From the NCBI GenBank assembly GCA_030637775.1, contig DAOWFY010000006.1, positions 1 through 8,819 of the forward strand: DNA of 8,819 nt. Reading direction: 5' to 3'. The stretch's first letter is position 1; each line of letters begins with the position of its first letter. The notes under the pieces are model-generated. The model did no database searches. It was not told the origin of the DNA and saw only the letters and a program-made list of their open reading frames with translations. Both the position numbers and the translations under genes were made by a program. This document shows, piece by piece, positions 1 through 6,971 of the stretch. This DNA comes from DAOVGU01 sp030637775 [NCBI: bacterium] (lineage in GTDB: Bacteria; Ratteibacteria; UBA8468).

Positions 1-2951
1 CCTAATCTCACAAAACTTCCCGGGGCAAGACTCTCCAAACTCGAGGAATCATTCTTGGCATAATTCTCTAAAATTTTGGCGAACTTTGCCAGAGGATGAC
101 CACTGATGTAAAAACCCAATACGCTCTTTTCATAGGAGAGAAATCTTGATTCAGGCCATTCTTCAACAGCGCTCTCTTTCGATCCCTCTCCCCCTGCAGG
201 AATAGAGTCAAAGATTGAGAGCTGCCCATTTGCTCTGGTCTTCTGAAATTTTGCTCCTTCCTTCAATGCCGCATCTATCTGAAGGAAAAGAGAGTTTCGT
301 GTCTCCCCCATAAAGTCGAAGGCACCGGCTTTAATTAAACTCTCGATTACCTTTCTGTTGACCAGCCTTAAATCAACCCGGCAGCAAAAATCAAAAAGGG
401 AGGAAAACTTACCATCTTCCCTTGCCTTTATAATCGAGGCAATTGCTGCTTTTCCTACGTTCTTGATCGCGGCCAAACCAAACTTTATATCATTGCCAAA
501 AGGAACAAACTCGGCAAAGCCCTCCTGAACATCTGGCGGCAGAACCCAGATCTTCATTCGCTCACACTCTTCAATATATTCAACGATCTTATCCGAATTT
601 CCAATTTCGCTGGTGAGGAGAGCCGCCATAAATTCCAAAGGATAATGCTCTTTAAGAAAAGCGGTCTGGCAAGAGATCGTCGCATAACCTGCGGAATGGC
701 TCTTGTTAAATCCATAGCCAGCAAATTTAGAGATTTGATTAAAGATGCGTTCGGCGATCCTTTTTGCAATGCCTTTTTTAGCGGCTCCCTGGAGAAAGAG
801 TTCCCGATTTCTCTCCATAATTGCCGGAATTTTTTTGCCCATTGCCCGGCGAAAGAGGTCGCTCTTGGCCAGATCAAAACCTCCAATGATATTGACAATC
901 TGCATTACCTGCTCCTGATAAAGAATGATTCCATAGGTGCTTTTTAAGATTGGTTCTAAATCCGGATGGTCATACCTTACCGCAGAAATCTTATGCCTTC
1001 TTTTAACAAAGTCATCCAGCATTCCACCACCCAAGGGTCCCGGCCGGTAAAGCGCCACAATAGCTATTATGTCTTCAAAATTCTTGGGGGAGATCTTGCG
1101 TACCAAGTCGGTCATACCGGAACTTTCTAATTGGAAGATGCCCTTTGTTTCCCCCCGGCAAAGGAGAGAAAAGGTTCTCTCATCGCCAAGAGGAATTTTT
1201 CTTATTTCCTCTTTTCTCCTGCTCTTGACGAAAGTCTTTGTATCGTCAATGACCGATAAGGTCTTCAAGCCCAAAAGGTCTATTTTTAAAAGTCCGATTT
1301 TATCCAAAGCATTCATTTCATACTGGGTAGCGATTTCATTGCTGGGACCTCGGAAGAGAGGGGTATGTTCAGTAAGGGGTAATTCAGAGAGCACAATTCC
1401 GGCCGCATGTGTTGAGGCATGCCTTGCTAACCCCTCCAAAAGAAGAGAGACCTCTAAAAGTTGCTTAACCTTATCATTGGTTTCAGAAAGTGTCTTTAAC
1501 TGTGGTTCTCTAGAAATGGCCTGTTCTAAAGTAATGTTGAGTTCGTAAGGGACCAATTTGGCAATATGGTCTACCTCGGTATAAGGGAAATCAAGGGCTC
1601 TTCCTACATCTCGAATCACCGCTCTGGCGGCCATTGTACCAAAGGTGACAATCTGAGCAATGTTTTTCTCGCCATATTTTTTGCGAATATAGTTAATTAC
1701 CTCGTCCCTTCTTTTGTCACAGAAATCGACATCGATGTCCGGAAGAGTTACCCTTTCAGGATTAAGAAATCTCTCAAAGAGAAGATTATAGGAAAGAGGG
1801 TTGATTTGCGTAATCCCCAAGAGGTAAGCAACAAGACTCCCGGGCGCAGAACCTCGACCCGGACCAACCGGAATTCCTCTCCTCTTGGCAAAATCGACAA
1901 AGTCCCGTATCACCAGGAAGTAACTGGAGTAACCCATAGATTTAATGACCTTTAGTTCATATTCCAGTCTATTTAGCACTTCCTGAGATTCCTCATCCTT
2001 CTTTGCTTCAAGGGCAAATTTCGCTTTTAGCCCTTTTTGGCAAAGTTCTTTTAAATAGGTATCTTCATTATAAGGCTTGGGTACTTGATAATGAGGAAGA
2101 TGAAATTTATCAAATTCTATTTCTAAATTACATTTTTCAACAATCTTTGATATATTAGAAATAGCTTCGGGTGTCTCAGCAAAAATTTCCTCCATTTCTT
2201 TACCACTTTTGAAGTAAAATTCTTGCGTTGAAAACTTCAGGCGATTGGTATCGGTGATCTTGCTTCCTGTTTGAATGCAGAGCAGGACATCATGGGCAAA
2301 GGATTCCTCCTTTTTTATGTAATGGCAATCGTTGGTAGCCACAAGAGGAATTTTCAGATCCTTCCCTATCTCAACCAGGCTTTTGTTAACTCTTTTTTGT
2401 TCGGGAATACCTTCATCCTGAAGTTCTAAATAGAAGTCCTCGCCGAAGAGATCTCGATAAAATGAAGCAACCTCCTTTGCTTTCTTTAGGTTATCATTAA
2501 GGATAAGAGATGGAATCTCACCCTTCAAACAGCCGGAAAGAAGAATGATGCCCTCCTGATACTGCTCCAAGATTGTCTTGTCGATTCGGGGTTTATAGTA
2601 AAAACCTTCTAAATAGGAGATGGTGGAAAGTTTCATCAGATTTTTATAACCGGTGCTATTTTTGGCTAAAAGGGTAAGATGAAAGGAGGCCTCCTTAATT
2701 CCCCGCGATTTCTTCTCAAAGCGGCTTCCTGGAGCAATATAGGCTTCTAAACCAATAATTGGTTTCACCCCGGCCTTTAATACCCTCTGGTAGAAATTGA
2801 TAACCCCAAACATAGTTCCATGGTCGGTGATGGCCAATGCCTTCATTCCTGACTGATGAGCAACTTTGGCGATCCTCTCTATCCGACACATCCCATCCAG
2901 AAGGCTATATTCGGTATGCAAATGAAGATGCATAAAATCAGAATTTTTCAT
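1..2951 (-). CDS. dnaE: DNA polymerase III alpha subunit (DnaE), partial: first 983 codons, C-terminus beyond the window edge
   Basis: This is the catalytic subunit of the replicative DNA polymerase (C-family), which adds dNTPs at the fork in the cytoplasm. The frame is open from the ATG at 2951 to base 1 with no stop. The N-terminal PHP domain starts HLHLHTEYS (residues 8-16) and keeps LLDG, TDHG, GLEAY, HLTLLA, SGCLKGE and NDCHY, so all the usual metal ligands look present, unlike the degenerate E. coli PHP. The palm has PDIDVDF with catalytic D405 and D407 and LLKIDLLGL with D558, equivalent to E. coli D401, D403 and D555. GYGFNKSHS starts near residue 745, and a helix-hairpin-helix segment (IKNVGK) near 829. 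The family is usually about 1150 residues, so the beta-clamp-binding, OB and tau-binding parts are mostly off the window. The start overlaps the guaB3 stop (ATGA) and has only a weak GAGAA ribosome site, so translation is probably coupled. Confidence 0.97.
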   Translation of the reverse strand, partial: MKNSDFMHLHLHTEYSLLDGMCRIERIAKVAHQSGMKALAITDHGTMFGVINFYQRVLKAGVKPIIGLEAYIAPGSRFEKKSRGIKEASFHLTLLAKNSTGYKNLMKLSTISYLEGFYYKPRIDKTILEQYQEGIILLSGCLKGEIPSLILNDNLKKAKEVASFYRDLFGEDFYLELQDEGIPEQKRVNKSLVEIGKDLKIPLVATNDCHYIKKEESFAHDVLLCIQTGSKITDTNRLKFSTQEFYFKSGKEMEEIFAETPEAISNISKIVEKCNLEIEFDKFHLPHYQVPKPYNEDTYLKELCQKGLKAKFALEAKKDEESQEVLNRLEYELKVIKSMGYSSYFLVIRDFVDFAKRRGIPVGPGRGSAPGSLVAYLLGITQINPLSYNLLFERFLNPERVTLPDIDVDFCDKRRDEVINYIRKKYGEKNIAQIVTFGTMAARAVIRDVGRALDFPYTEVDHIAKLVPYELNITLEQAISREPQLKTLSETNDKVKQLLEVSLLLEGLARHASTHAAGIVLSELPLTEHTPLFRGPSNEIATQYEMNALDKIGLLKIDLLGLKTLSVIDDTKTFVKSRRKEEIRKIPLGDERTFSLLCRGETKGIFQLESSGMTDLVRKISPKNFEDIIAIVALYRPGPLGGGMLDDFVKRRHKISAVRYDHPDLEPILKSTYGIILYQEQVMQIVNIIGGFDLAKSDLFRRAMGKKIPAIMERNRELFLQGAAKKGIAKRIAERIFNQISKFAGYGFNKSHSAGYATISCQTAFLKEHYPLEFMAALLTSEIGNSDKIVEYIEECERMKIWVLPPDVQEGFAEFVPFGNDIKFGLAAIKNVGKAAIASIIKAREDGKFSSLFDFCCRVDLRLVNRKVIESLIKAGAFDFMGETRNSLFLQIDAALKEGAKFQKTRANGQLSIFDSIPAGGEGSKESAVEEWPESRFLSYEKSVLGFYISGHPLAKFAKILENYAKNDSSSLESLAPGSFVRL

Positions 2952-4102
2952 GTTATCTTTTCTCGTAATTGCTGGAAGAGTTTTCCCTCCGTTTTTATTG
3001 CCGGGGCAATAATAATTTCCACCAGTTGCATCTCGCGAATATTCTTTACCCCTAAACTACCCATTGAGGTGCGGAGTGCACCCACCAAGTTCTGGGAGCC
3101 ATCATCAAGTTTGGCCGGACCAAAAAGTATCTCCCTTAGACTTCCCGAAATTCCCACTTCTATCCTTGTCCCGCGGGGTAGATTAATATGCGGGGTGGCC
3201 ATACCCCAGTGAAAACCCTTTCCCGGTACCTCCTTTGCCCGGGCAAAAGCAGAGCCTACCATAACGGCATCGGCCCCACAGGCAAAGGCCTTACAGATAT
3301 CCCCGGAGGTGGTCATGCCTCCGTCGGTGATAATGGAAACATACCTACCGCTATTTTTATAATAAAAGTCTCGCGCTGCGGCGACATCAGAGGTAGCGGT
3401 AACCTGAGGAACGCCAATACCTAAGACCTCTCTTGTTGTACAGGCGGCTCCCGGTCCAATACCTACTAAAAGAGCAGAGATTCCTGTTTCCATCAACTCC
3501 AGAGCAACATCGTATCCAACACAGTTACCAATAACTACCGGAATCTTCATCTTCTTACAAAAACTACTCAAATTCAAAGATTTATATTCTGAGGAAACAT
3601 GCTTCTTTGTAATTACGGTGGACTGGACCACAAAGAGATCTGCCCCGGCTTTTTGAGCAATTTCACCAAACCTCTCGGCTTTCTGGGGTATGGAACTGAC
3701 CGCACAGACAACCTTTGCTTTCTTGATTTCCTCAATCCTTTTCTTAATTAAAGGTTCTTTAATCGGCTCCCGATAGATGCTCTGAATAATCCTCGTAGAT
3801 TCTCTTGCCGAAGCCTTGATAATCCTTCTCATAATTTTTTCCGGCTCTTCATAGCGCGTCTGGATCCCTTCTAAATTTAGGACGGCCAATCCTCCCAACC
3901 TGCCAAAAGCAATGGCAAACCTGGTATCCACCACTCCATCCATCGCTGCCGCCAAAATAGGCACTTCAAATTTCATCCCCTTTAATTGCCAGCTGGTATC
4001 AACCTCGTTGGGATTAATGGTTACCTTTCCGGGGACTAATGAAACCTCGTCAAATCCATAACATCTTCGTGCTTTCCTTCCGATTCCAATCCACATTCCC
4101 AT
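2948..4102 (-). CDS. guaB3: GuaB3-family IMP dehydrogenase (CBS-less, 384 aa)
   Basis: This is a TIM-barrel protein of the IMP dehydrogenase/GMP reductase superfamily. Such enzymes oxidise IMP to XMP with NAD, the committed step to GTP, in the cytoplasm. The N-terminus (IGIGRKARRCYGFDEVSLVP, then DTSWQL and GRLGGLAVLN near 67-76) is typical of the GuaB3 or 'IMP_DH_rel_2' subfamily. The active-site loop GIGPGAACTTRE (214-225) carries the candidate catalytic Cys221. The phosphate-binding segment TDGGMTTSGD (259-268) and GADAVMVGSAFA follow. At 384 residues it is shorter than canonical GuaB (about 490) and has no room for CBS domains. An AGGAG site (4110-4114) sits 7 bases before the ATG at 4102; the alternative Met3 would be 13 bases away. 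The SD overlaps the stop of the upstream gene, and the stop overlaps the dnaE start. IMP dehydrogenase activity is likely but not proven for every GuaB3; a GMP reductase-like role is the alternative. Confidence 0.9.
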   Translation of the reverse strand: MGMWIGIGRKARRCYGFDEVSLVPGKVTINPNEVDTSWQLKGMKFEVPILAAAMDGVVDTRFAIAFGRLGGLAVLNLEGIQTRYEEPEKIMRRIIKASARESTRIIQSIYREPIKEPLIKKRIEEIKKAKVVCAVSSIPQKAERFGEIAQKAGADLFVVQSTVITKKHVSSEYKSLNLSSFCKKMKIPVVIGNCVGYDVALELMETGISALLVGIGPGAACTTREVLGIGVPQVTATSDVAAARDFYYKNSGRYVSIITDGGMTTSGDICKAFACGADAVMVGSAFARAKEVPGKGFHWGMATPHINLPRGTRIEVGISGSLREILFGPAKLDDGSQNLVGALRTSMGSLGVKNIREMQLVEIIIAPAIKTEGKLFQQLREKIT

Positions 4103-4112
4103 ATTTTTTCTC

Positions 4113-4910
4113 CTATTTTTGTCGCATCATCTTTTTTATCATCTCCTGCATATTGGATCCTTTTACCTCTACCTTGTCCGGGTCAAATAGGTCATCGGAA
4201 AGCCCGCTGTTTATCTCAAGGGATTTGACAAAGGAAGCATATAAAGGACTACCATCTATACTTATGTCAATTCTGTAAGGTAGTTCCCAACCATTCTCTA
4301 TCTTTCTAAAATCAGAAAATAGATATCCCATCTTTTTCTTTACAGGCCCCCCGCCTTCGGCCTTAACTAAAAGTAACCCTTTTTTGTCTACCCATACTTT
4401 GGTAAATGGAACTCTTTTTTCCTCTTCAACCTCGACCACATAACATTCTCGTTCACCAACTTTTTCTGTTCCCACAATCTTTGCCTTTTCTGAGACCCAA
4501 TCCCACCAATCTACTTTTTGATACTCCTTTTCTTCCTCCTCCGAAAGCTTTTTCTTTCCCGTAAAAGGAGAAATCATCCAAGTATCTTTGCCATCAAAAA
4601 TGATGATGGTCTTCATCCCTGCCATTCCTGCAGGAATCCCAGAGGTCGGCAATGTGATCTCCATTCTGAACTTCTTGCCCTTTTTTAGTATCTTCATCTC
4701 TGAGGTCGCCTCTCCTTGAGGAGCAGTCGCCTTTATCTCTTGCAGAATTGTTATATCCTTGACCTCTTTCTCAAACTTTACATACTTTGCCTTTATTTCT
4801 TTAAGGATGTTTGACCAAGGAGCGGTTTGCCCCTCGTTCACCCTCAACACCAAAGATACCAGTGCCACTACCAGTACTATTACTCCCCCGTTGTTAATCC
4901 TTTCTGCCAT
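4113..4910 (-). CDS. Exported LolA-like / outer-membrane lipoprotein-sorting-like protein
   Basis: This predicted periplasmic protein resembles the LolA/LolB-like half-barrel family, members of which carry lipoproteins or other lipidated or hydrophobic cargo across the periplasm. A signal peptide is visible: a short basic N-terminus, then the hydrophobic run VIVLVVALVSLVL (10-22), with probable cleavage near GQTA (27-30) and no lipobox cysteine. The mature part alternates strand-like segments (FRMEITLP, TIIIFDGKDTWMISP, ECYVVEVEEE, TKVWVDKKGLLLVKAEG at 170-186) and ends with LFDPDKVEVKG (241-251), a pattern common in 'outer membrane lipoprotein-sorting protein' entries. I start it at 4910 (265 aa), because GGGAGG (4918-4923) lies 7 bases before this ATG and the signal peptide then begins properly. 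An in-frame ATG at 4949 would add 13 basic residues and lacks that support. It lies 10 bases upstream of guaB3 and probably shares its transcript. The cargo is unknown. Confidence 0.7.
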   Translation of the reverse strand: MAERINNGGVIVLVVALVSLVLRVNEGQTAPWSNILKEIKAKYVKFEKEVKDITILQEIKATAPQGEATSEMKILKKGKKFRMEITLPTSGIPAGMAGMKTIIIFDGKDTWMISPFTGKKKLSEEEEKEYQKVDWWDWVSEKAKIVGTEKVGERECYVVEVEEEKRVPFTKVWVDKKGLLLVKAEGGGPVKKKMGYLFSDFRKIENGWELPYRIDISIDGSPLYASFVKSLEINSGLSDDLFDPDKVEVKGSNMQEMIKKMMRQK

Positions 4911-4996
4911 TTTTTGGCCTCCCTTCTTGCAGCGGTACTTACGTAACAAACTACAGTTAATTCGCTTTTTATCTACTGTTAACTGCTGTTTTGATT
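4911..4996. other. 86-base gap between the accessory region and the housekeeping operon
   Basis: This non-coding stretch separates the DprA-like gene from the LolA-like gene. It contains an imperfect inverted repeat, CAGTTAA (4954-4960) and TTAACTG (4979-4985), with an 18-base loop, and an 8-base palindrome TTACGTAA near 4939-4946. It probably holds a promoter for the downstream genes, but I find no convincing -35/-10 pair. The repeat lacks the T-run expected of an intrinsic terminator on the minus strand. The look of the sequence changes across this gap from AT-rich to more balanced composition. Confidence 0.4.
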
Positions 4997-5989
4997 TTAT
5001 TTAAAAAACGACATTTGTTTTTCAGCCGCAACCGGTTCTGCTCCTTTTGTACTCTCCATCTCAACATATTTCAAAAGTGTTGCAATGCCATCTCTGGATT
5101 CTATTTCAATTCCACCGCACTTAATTAATTCCTTATTTCCAAGTGGTGGATTCTCGAAAGAACTAGGGCTAACAACAAAAAGCGGAATTTTCATTCCCAA
5201 AACAGTTTTTCCAGCGTCAAACGTCCCACTCATATTTCCGCCTTTACCCTTTTCCTCCCCAGATTCAATAACAATCACTGCTTTTGAAAGTGCACAAACA
5301 AGTTTATTCCTAATCATTGCGTTCCTTGCATTCCATTTTTCTACTGGATGGAATTGTGAGATTATAAGTGTATTACCCTTCCATCTTAAATCTTCAAATA
5401 TTTTCTTCTTCGAAAATTCTAATATTCCAAAGCTTAGGACAATGGTTGTTGTTCCGTCTTCTTCAAGTGCACCTAAATGTGCATTTGTGTCAATCCCCTT
5501 GGCATACCCAGAAATTACATTCTTGCCTTGCATTGCTAATTCCGCCGCAAATTGTTTTGCTATTTTCACACCTTCACCAGAAGCATTCCTCGAGCCAACA
5601 ATGGCAATACCCTCAGATTTCAACAATGAAAGTTGCCCTTTACAAAACAGAAGAGGAGGCGCGCCATCTTCCATAAGCTTCAAAACATTTTTAGGATATA
5701 TCTCGTGATCAAGGGATATTATCTCGACTCCGTTATCTTTCAACCTTTGATATTCTTCATAAGCCCTTTCTTCATTTTGTCTTTGAAGCGTATCAAAGTT
5801 TGCTTTTTTAAGTCTACCCTTCCCAAACTCTGGAAATGCATTCTCAAATTCAGACTTATCCATATTAAAAACTTTTTTTAGTGAAAAACCATCTTCGCAA
5901 ATGGTCTTATAAATTATGTGTATGCTTTTGGGTCCAAAACCTCTTGCTTGAAATAATTTATACCATAGAAAATCTAAGTTGCTGGTCAT
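4997..5989 (-). CDS. DprA/Smf-like Rossmann-fold protein, candidate ShosA-type partner of the adjacent PRTase
   Basis: The protein belongs to the DprA/Smf family; DprA itself loads RecA on single-stranded DNA during transformation. An N-terminal helical segment resembling helix-hairpin-helix (ARGFGPKSI, 15-23) precedes the Rossmann-like core. Core motifs are IAIVGSRNAS (128-137), SGYAKGIDTNAH (160-171), ARNAMIRNKLVCALSKAVIVIES (221-243) and a C-terminal GNKELIKCGG (284-293). It is 330 aa long and only about 30 residues follow the core, so the C-terminal winged helix of many DprA proteins is absent. A GAGGA site (5997-6001) lies 7 bases before the ATG, and the start overlaps the PRTase stop by four bases (ATGA). 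That pairing matches ShosTA, in which a DprA-like protein restrains a phosphoribosyltransferase-like toxin. A function in natural transformation is less likely in this setting, because no other competence gene is nearby. Family assignment is firm; the ShosA role is inferred from context. Confidence 0.85.
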   Translation of the reverse strand: MTSNLDFLWYKLFQARGFGPKSIHIIYKTICEDGFSLKKVFNMDKSEFENAFPEFGKGRLKKANFDTLQRQNEERAYEEYQRLKDNGVEIISLDHEIYPKNVLKLMEDGAPPLLFCKGQLSLLKSEGIAIVGSRNASGEGVKIAKQFAAELAMQGKNVISGYAKGIDTNAHLGALEEDGTTTIVLSFGILEFSKKKIFEDLRWKGNTLIISQFHPVEKWNARNAMIRNKLVCALSKAVIVIESGEEKGKGGNMSGTFDAGKTVLGMKIPLFVVSPSSFENPPLGNKELIKCGGIEIESRDGIATLLKYVEMESTKGAEPVAAEKQMSFFK

Positions 5990-6603
5990 CTTTTTGTCCT
6001 CGTTTTTGTTATAGTCAACACATATACTTTTGAAACTTTGCCTTCCTTTACTAAAACATCCGTAATTTCGTTTAGGGTTTCTCCAGAGCGAAAGAGGTCA
6101 TCAAAAAGTAAAACATATTTTCCAGCAAAACGATTATCCCTTACTTTGAAAGCGCCTTCAAGTTGTTCCTTTCTACTTTGTGTATCTTCAACACCCTTTA
6201 AGGGCTTGGTTTCTTTAACTTTTATCAAGTAATCTAATGGCACAGGCAAATTTACTTTTTGACCAATTTTGATAGCAAGCTCTTGAACAGGTTGAAATGA
6301 CCGATCCCGTTTTGATGGAGGTACAGGAATGATTGCGGTCAAGAAAGGGAATATCTTCCGCGTCTTCGTCAGGAAACTGGCTGCAATCTCAGCAATAGGC
6401 TCAATTTTACTTTTGTCGCTGCGATATTTCAACAGATATAATAACTCGCCAATTTCAGTATATTTTGTTAAAAAATCTCTACTTATATATACTCTCGACT
6501 CAGGATCATCTTTAGTTACAACAGTTAACAGTTTGCTCCACACAGTATGCAAATCAAGAGCCCAACCAGCCTTCCAGTTCCCCGTTAGTTCTTGGCTTCC
6601 CAT
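5986..6603 (-). CDS. Phosphoribosyltransferase-domain protein (ComF-like), candidate ShosT-type toxin
   Basis: A 205-residue type I phosphoribosyltransferase-fold protein. The PRPP-binding loop is clear: YVLLFDDLFRSGET (163-176), with the acidic pair D168-D169 and the SGET phosphate loop. IIPVPPSK (91-98) is the ComF-type strand and loop. The N-terminal part (ALDLHTVWSK, then EIGELLYLLKYRSD at 50-63) resembles the PRTase proteins that occur next to DprA-like genes. It has no cysteines, so it lacks the zinc-ribbon of classical ComFC. The start is fixed: an in-frame TAA lies just upstream (6610-6612), and AAAGG (6613-6617) sits 9 bases before the ATG. It precedes the DprA-like gene with an ATGA overlap, so the two are made together. 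In ShosTA systems the PRTase is the toxic effector held in check by the DprA-like protein. The substrate here is unknown; nucleotide or nucleobase chemistry involving PRPP is the family expectation. Confidence 0.82.
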   Translation of the reverse strand: MGSQELTGNWKAGWALDLHTVWSKLLTVVTKDDPESRVYISRDFLTKYTEIGELLYLLKYRSDKSKIEPIAEIAASFLTKTRKIFPFLTAIIPVPPSKRDRSFQPVQELAIKIGQKVNLPVPLDYLIKVKETKPLKGVEDTQSRKEQLEGAFKVRDNRFAGKYVLLFDDLFRSGETLNEITDVLVKEGKVSKVYVLTITKTRTKR

Positions 6604-6609
6604 ATCATT

Positions 6610-6631
6610 TTACCTTTCCATACCGCTCCTT
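6610..6631 (-). promoter_or_regulatory. Shine-Dalgarno and three-codon mini-ORF (Met-Glu-Arg-stop) in the leader of the PRTase gene
   Basis: On the minus strand AAGGAG (6626-6631) is followed after 4 bases by ATG GAA AGG TAA (6621 to 6610). Its stop ends 6 bases before the PRTase ATG, and the AGG codon is part of that gene's own ribosome site. It is the strongest SD-like string in the leader, yet it does not serve the main start. It may tune translation of a toxin-like gene by occupancy or reinitiation, or it may be chance. Confidence 0.3.
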
Positions 6632-6657
6632 GGATAACTGTAAATTTGTTTGGCTCT

Positions 6658-6969
6658 CTAAAATTTTACCATCTGGTGTTTTAGCCAAGCTGATATAGTA
6701 TCTTCTTTTTCTTCTTTTTGAACTTTCGATGCTCGTTGCTTAATCTTACCAAATGCAGTAACATTCAATTTGTTCATATCTACCCACAATCCATCTTCTC
6801 CACTCCCTTGTCCAAATTGTTCTCCAGATACTACAAAAATCTCTCCATTGTTTAGAATAAATTCAAGCGCCCCCCAACCTGTGAGATCCTCTTCGGAATT
6901 TCTTTCCTTGACAAACAATATTCCTATTTTATTTGCTCTTTCTATAAAATGTTTTTTTGTGGTATCCAC
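6658..6969 (-). CDS. Hypothetical protein, 103 aa, co-transcribed with the wHTH-nuclease gene
   Basis: I do not recognise this protein. It starts with GTG at 6969, two bases after the stop of the upstream gene. A strong GGGAGGT site is embedded in the last codons of that gene, 4-5 bases before the GTG, so it is clearly expressed and probably coupled. The sequence is soluble-looking: a basic N-terminal helix (KKHFIERANKIGILFVKER), a strand-rich centre (GALEFILNNGEIFVVSG, 33-49), a glycine-rich acidic turn (GQGSGEDG, 53-60) and a lysine/glutamate-rich C-terminus ending WLKHQMVKF. There is no signal peptide, membrane segment or obvious catalytic motif. Its position makes it a candidate accessory or inhibitory partner of the nuclease-like protein. 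It ends in TAG, which shows that TAG works as a stop in this genome. Confidence 0.75.
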   Translation of the reverse strand: MDTTKKHFIERANKIGILFVKERNSEEDLTGWGALEFILNNGEIFVVSGEQFGQGSGEDGLWVDMNKLNVTAFGKIKQRASKVQKEEKEDTISAWLKHQMVKF

Positions 6970-6971
6970 AA

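Noticed and set aside
1069-1955. Long plus-strand open frames opposite dnaE
   Set aside because: They are antisense shadows: the minus-strand frame encodes a clear DnaE with catalytic aspartates, and the plus-strand translations resemble no protein.
4911-4949. Longer start (ATG at 4949) for the LolA-like protein
   Set aside because: The ATG at 4910 has GGGAGG at 7-base spacing and gives a normal signal peptide; the extra 13 residues are unsupported.
4954-4985. Inverted repeat CAGTTAA ... TTAACTG as an intrinsic terminator for the DprA-like gene
   Set aside because: The stem is only 7 AT-rich pairs with an 18-base loop, and no T-run follows on the minus strand.
4957-4990. TTAACA-17-TAACTG as promoter for the LolA-like gene
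   Set aside because: The -10 match is poor and the string overlaps the inverted repeat; not better than chance in AT-rich DNA.
5085-5708. 207-codon plus-strand frame opposite the DprA-like gene
   Set aside because: It is antisense to a gene with DprA motifs throughout, has a low-complexity Ser/Pro/Phe-rich translation and no supporting ribosome site.
4997-6603. Natural-competence DprA and ComFC
   Set aside because: The PRTase lacks the ComFC zinc cysteines, the DprA-like protein lacks the C-terminal winged helix, and the pair overlaps in an accessory region; ShosTA-like fits better.
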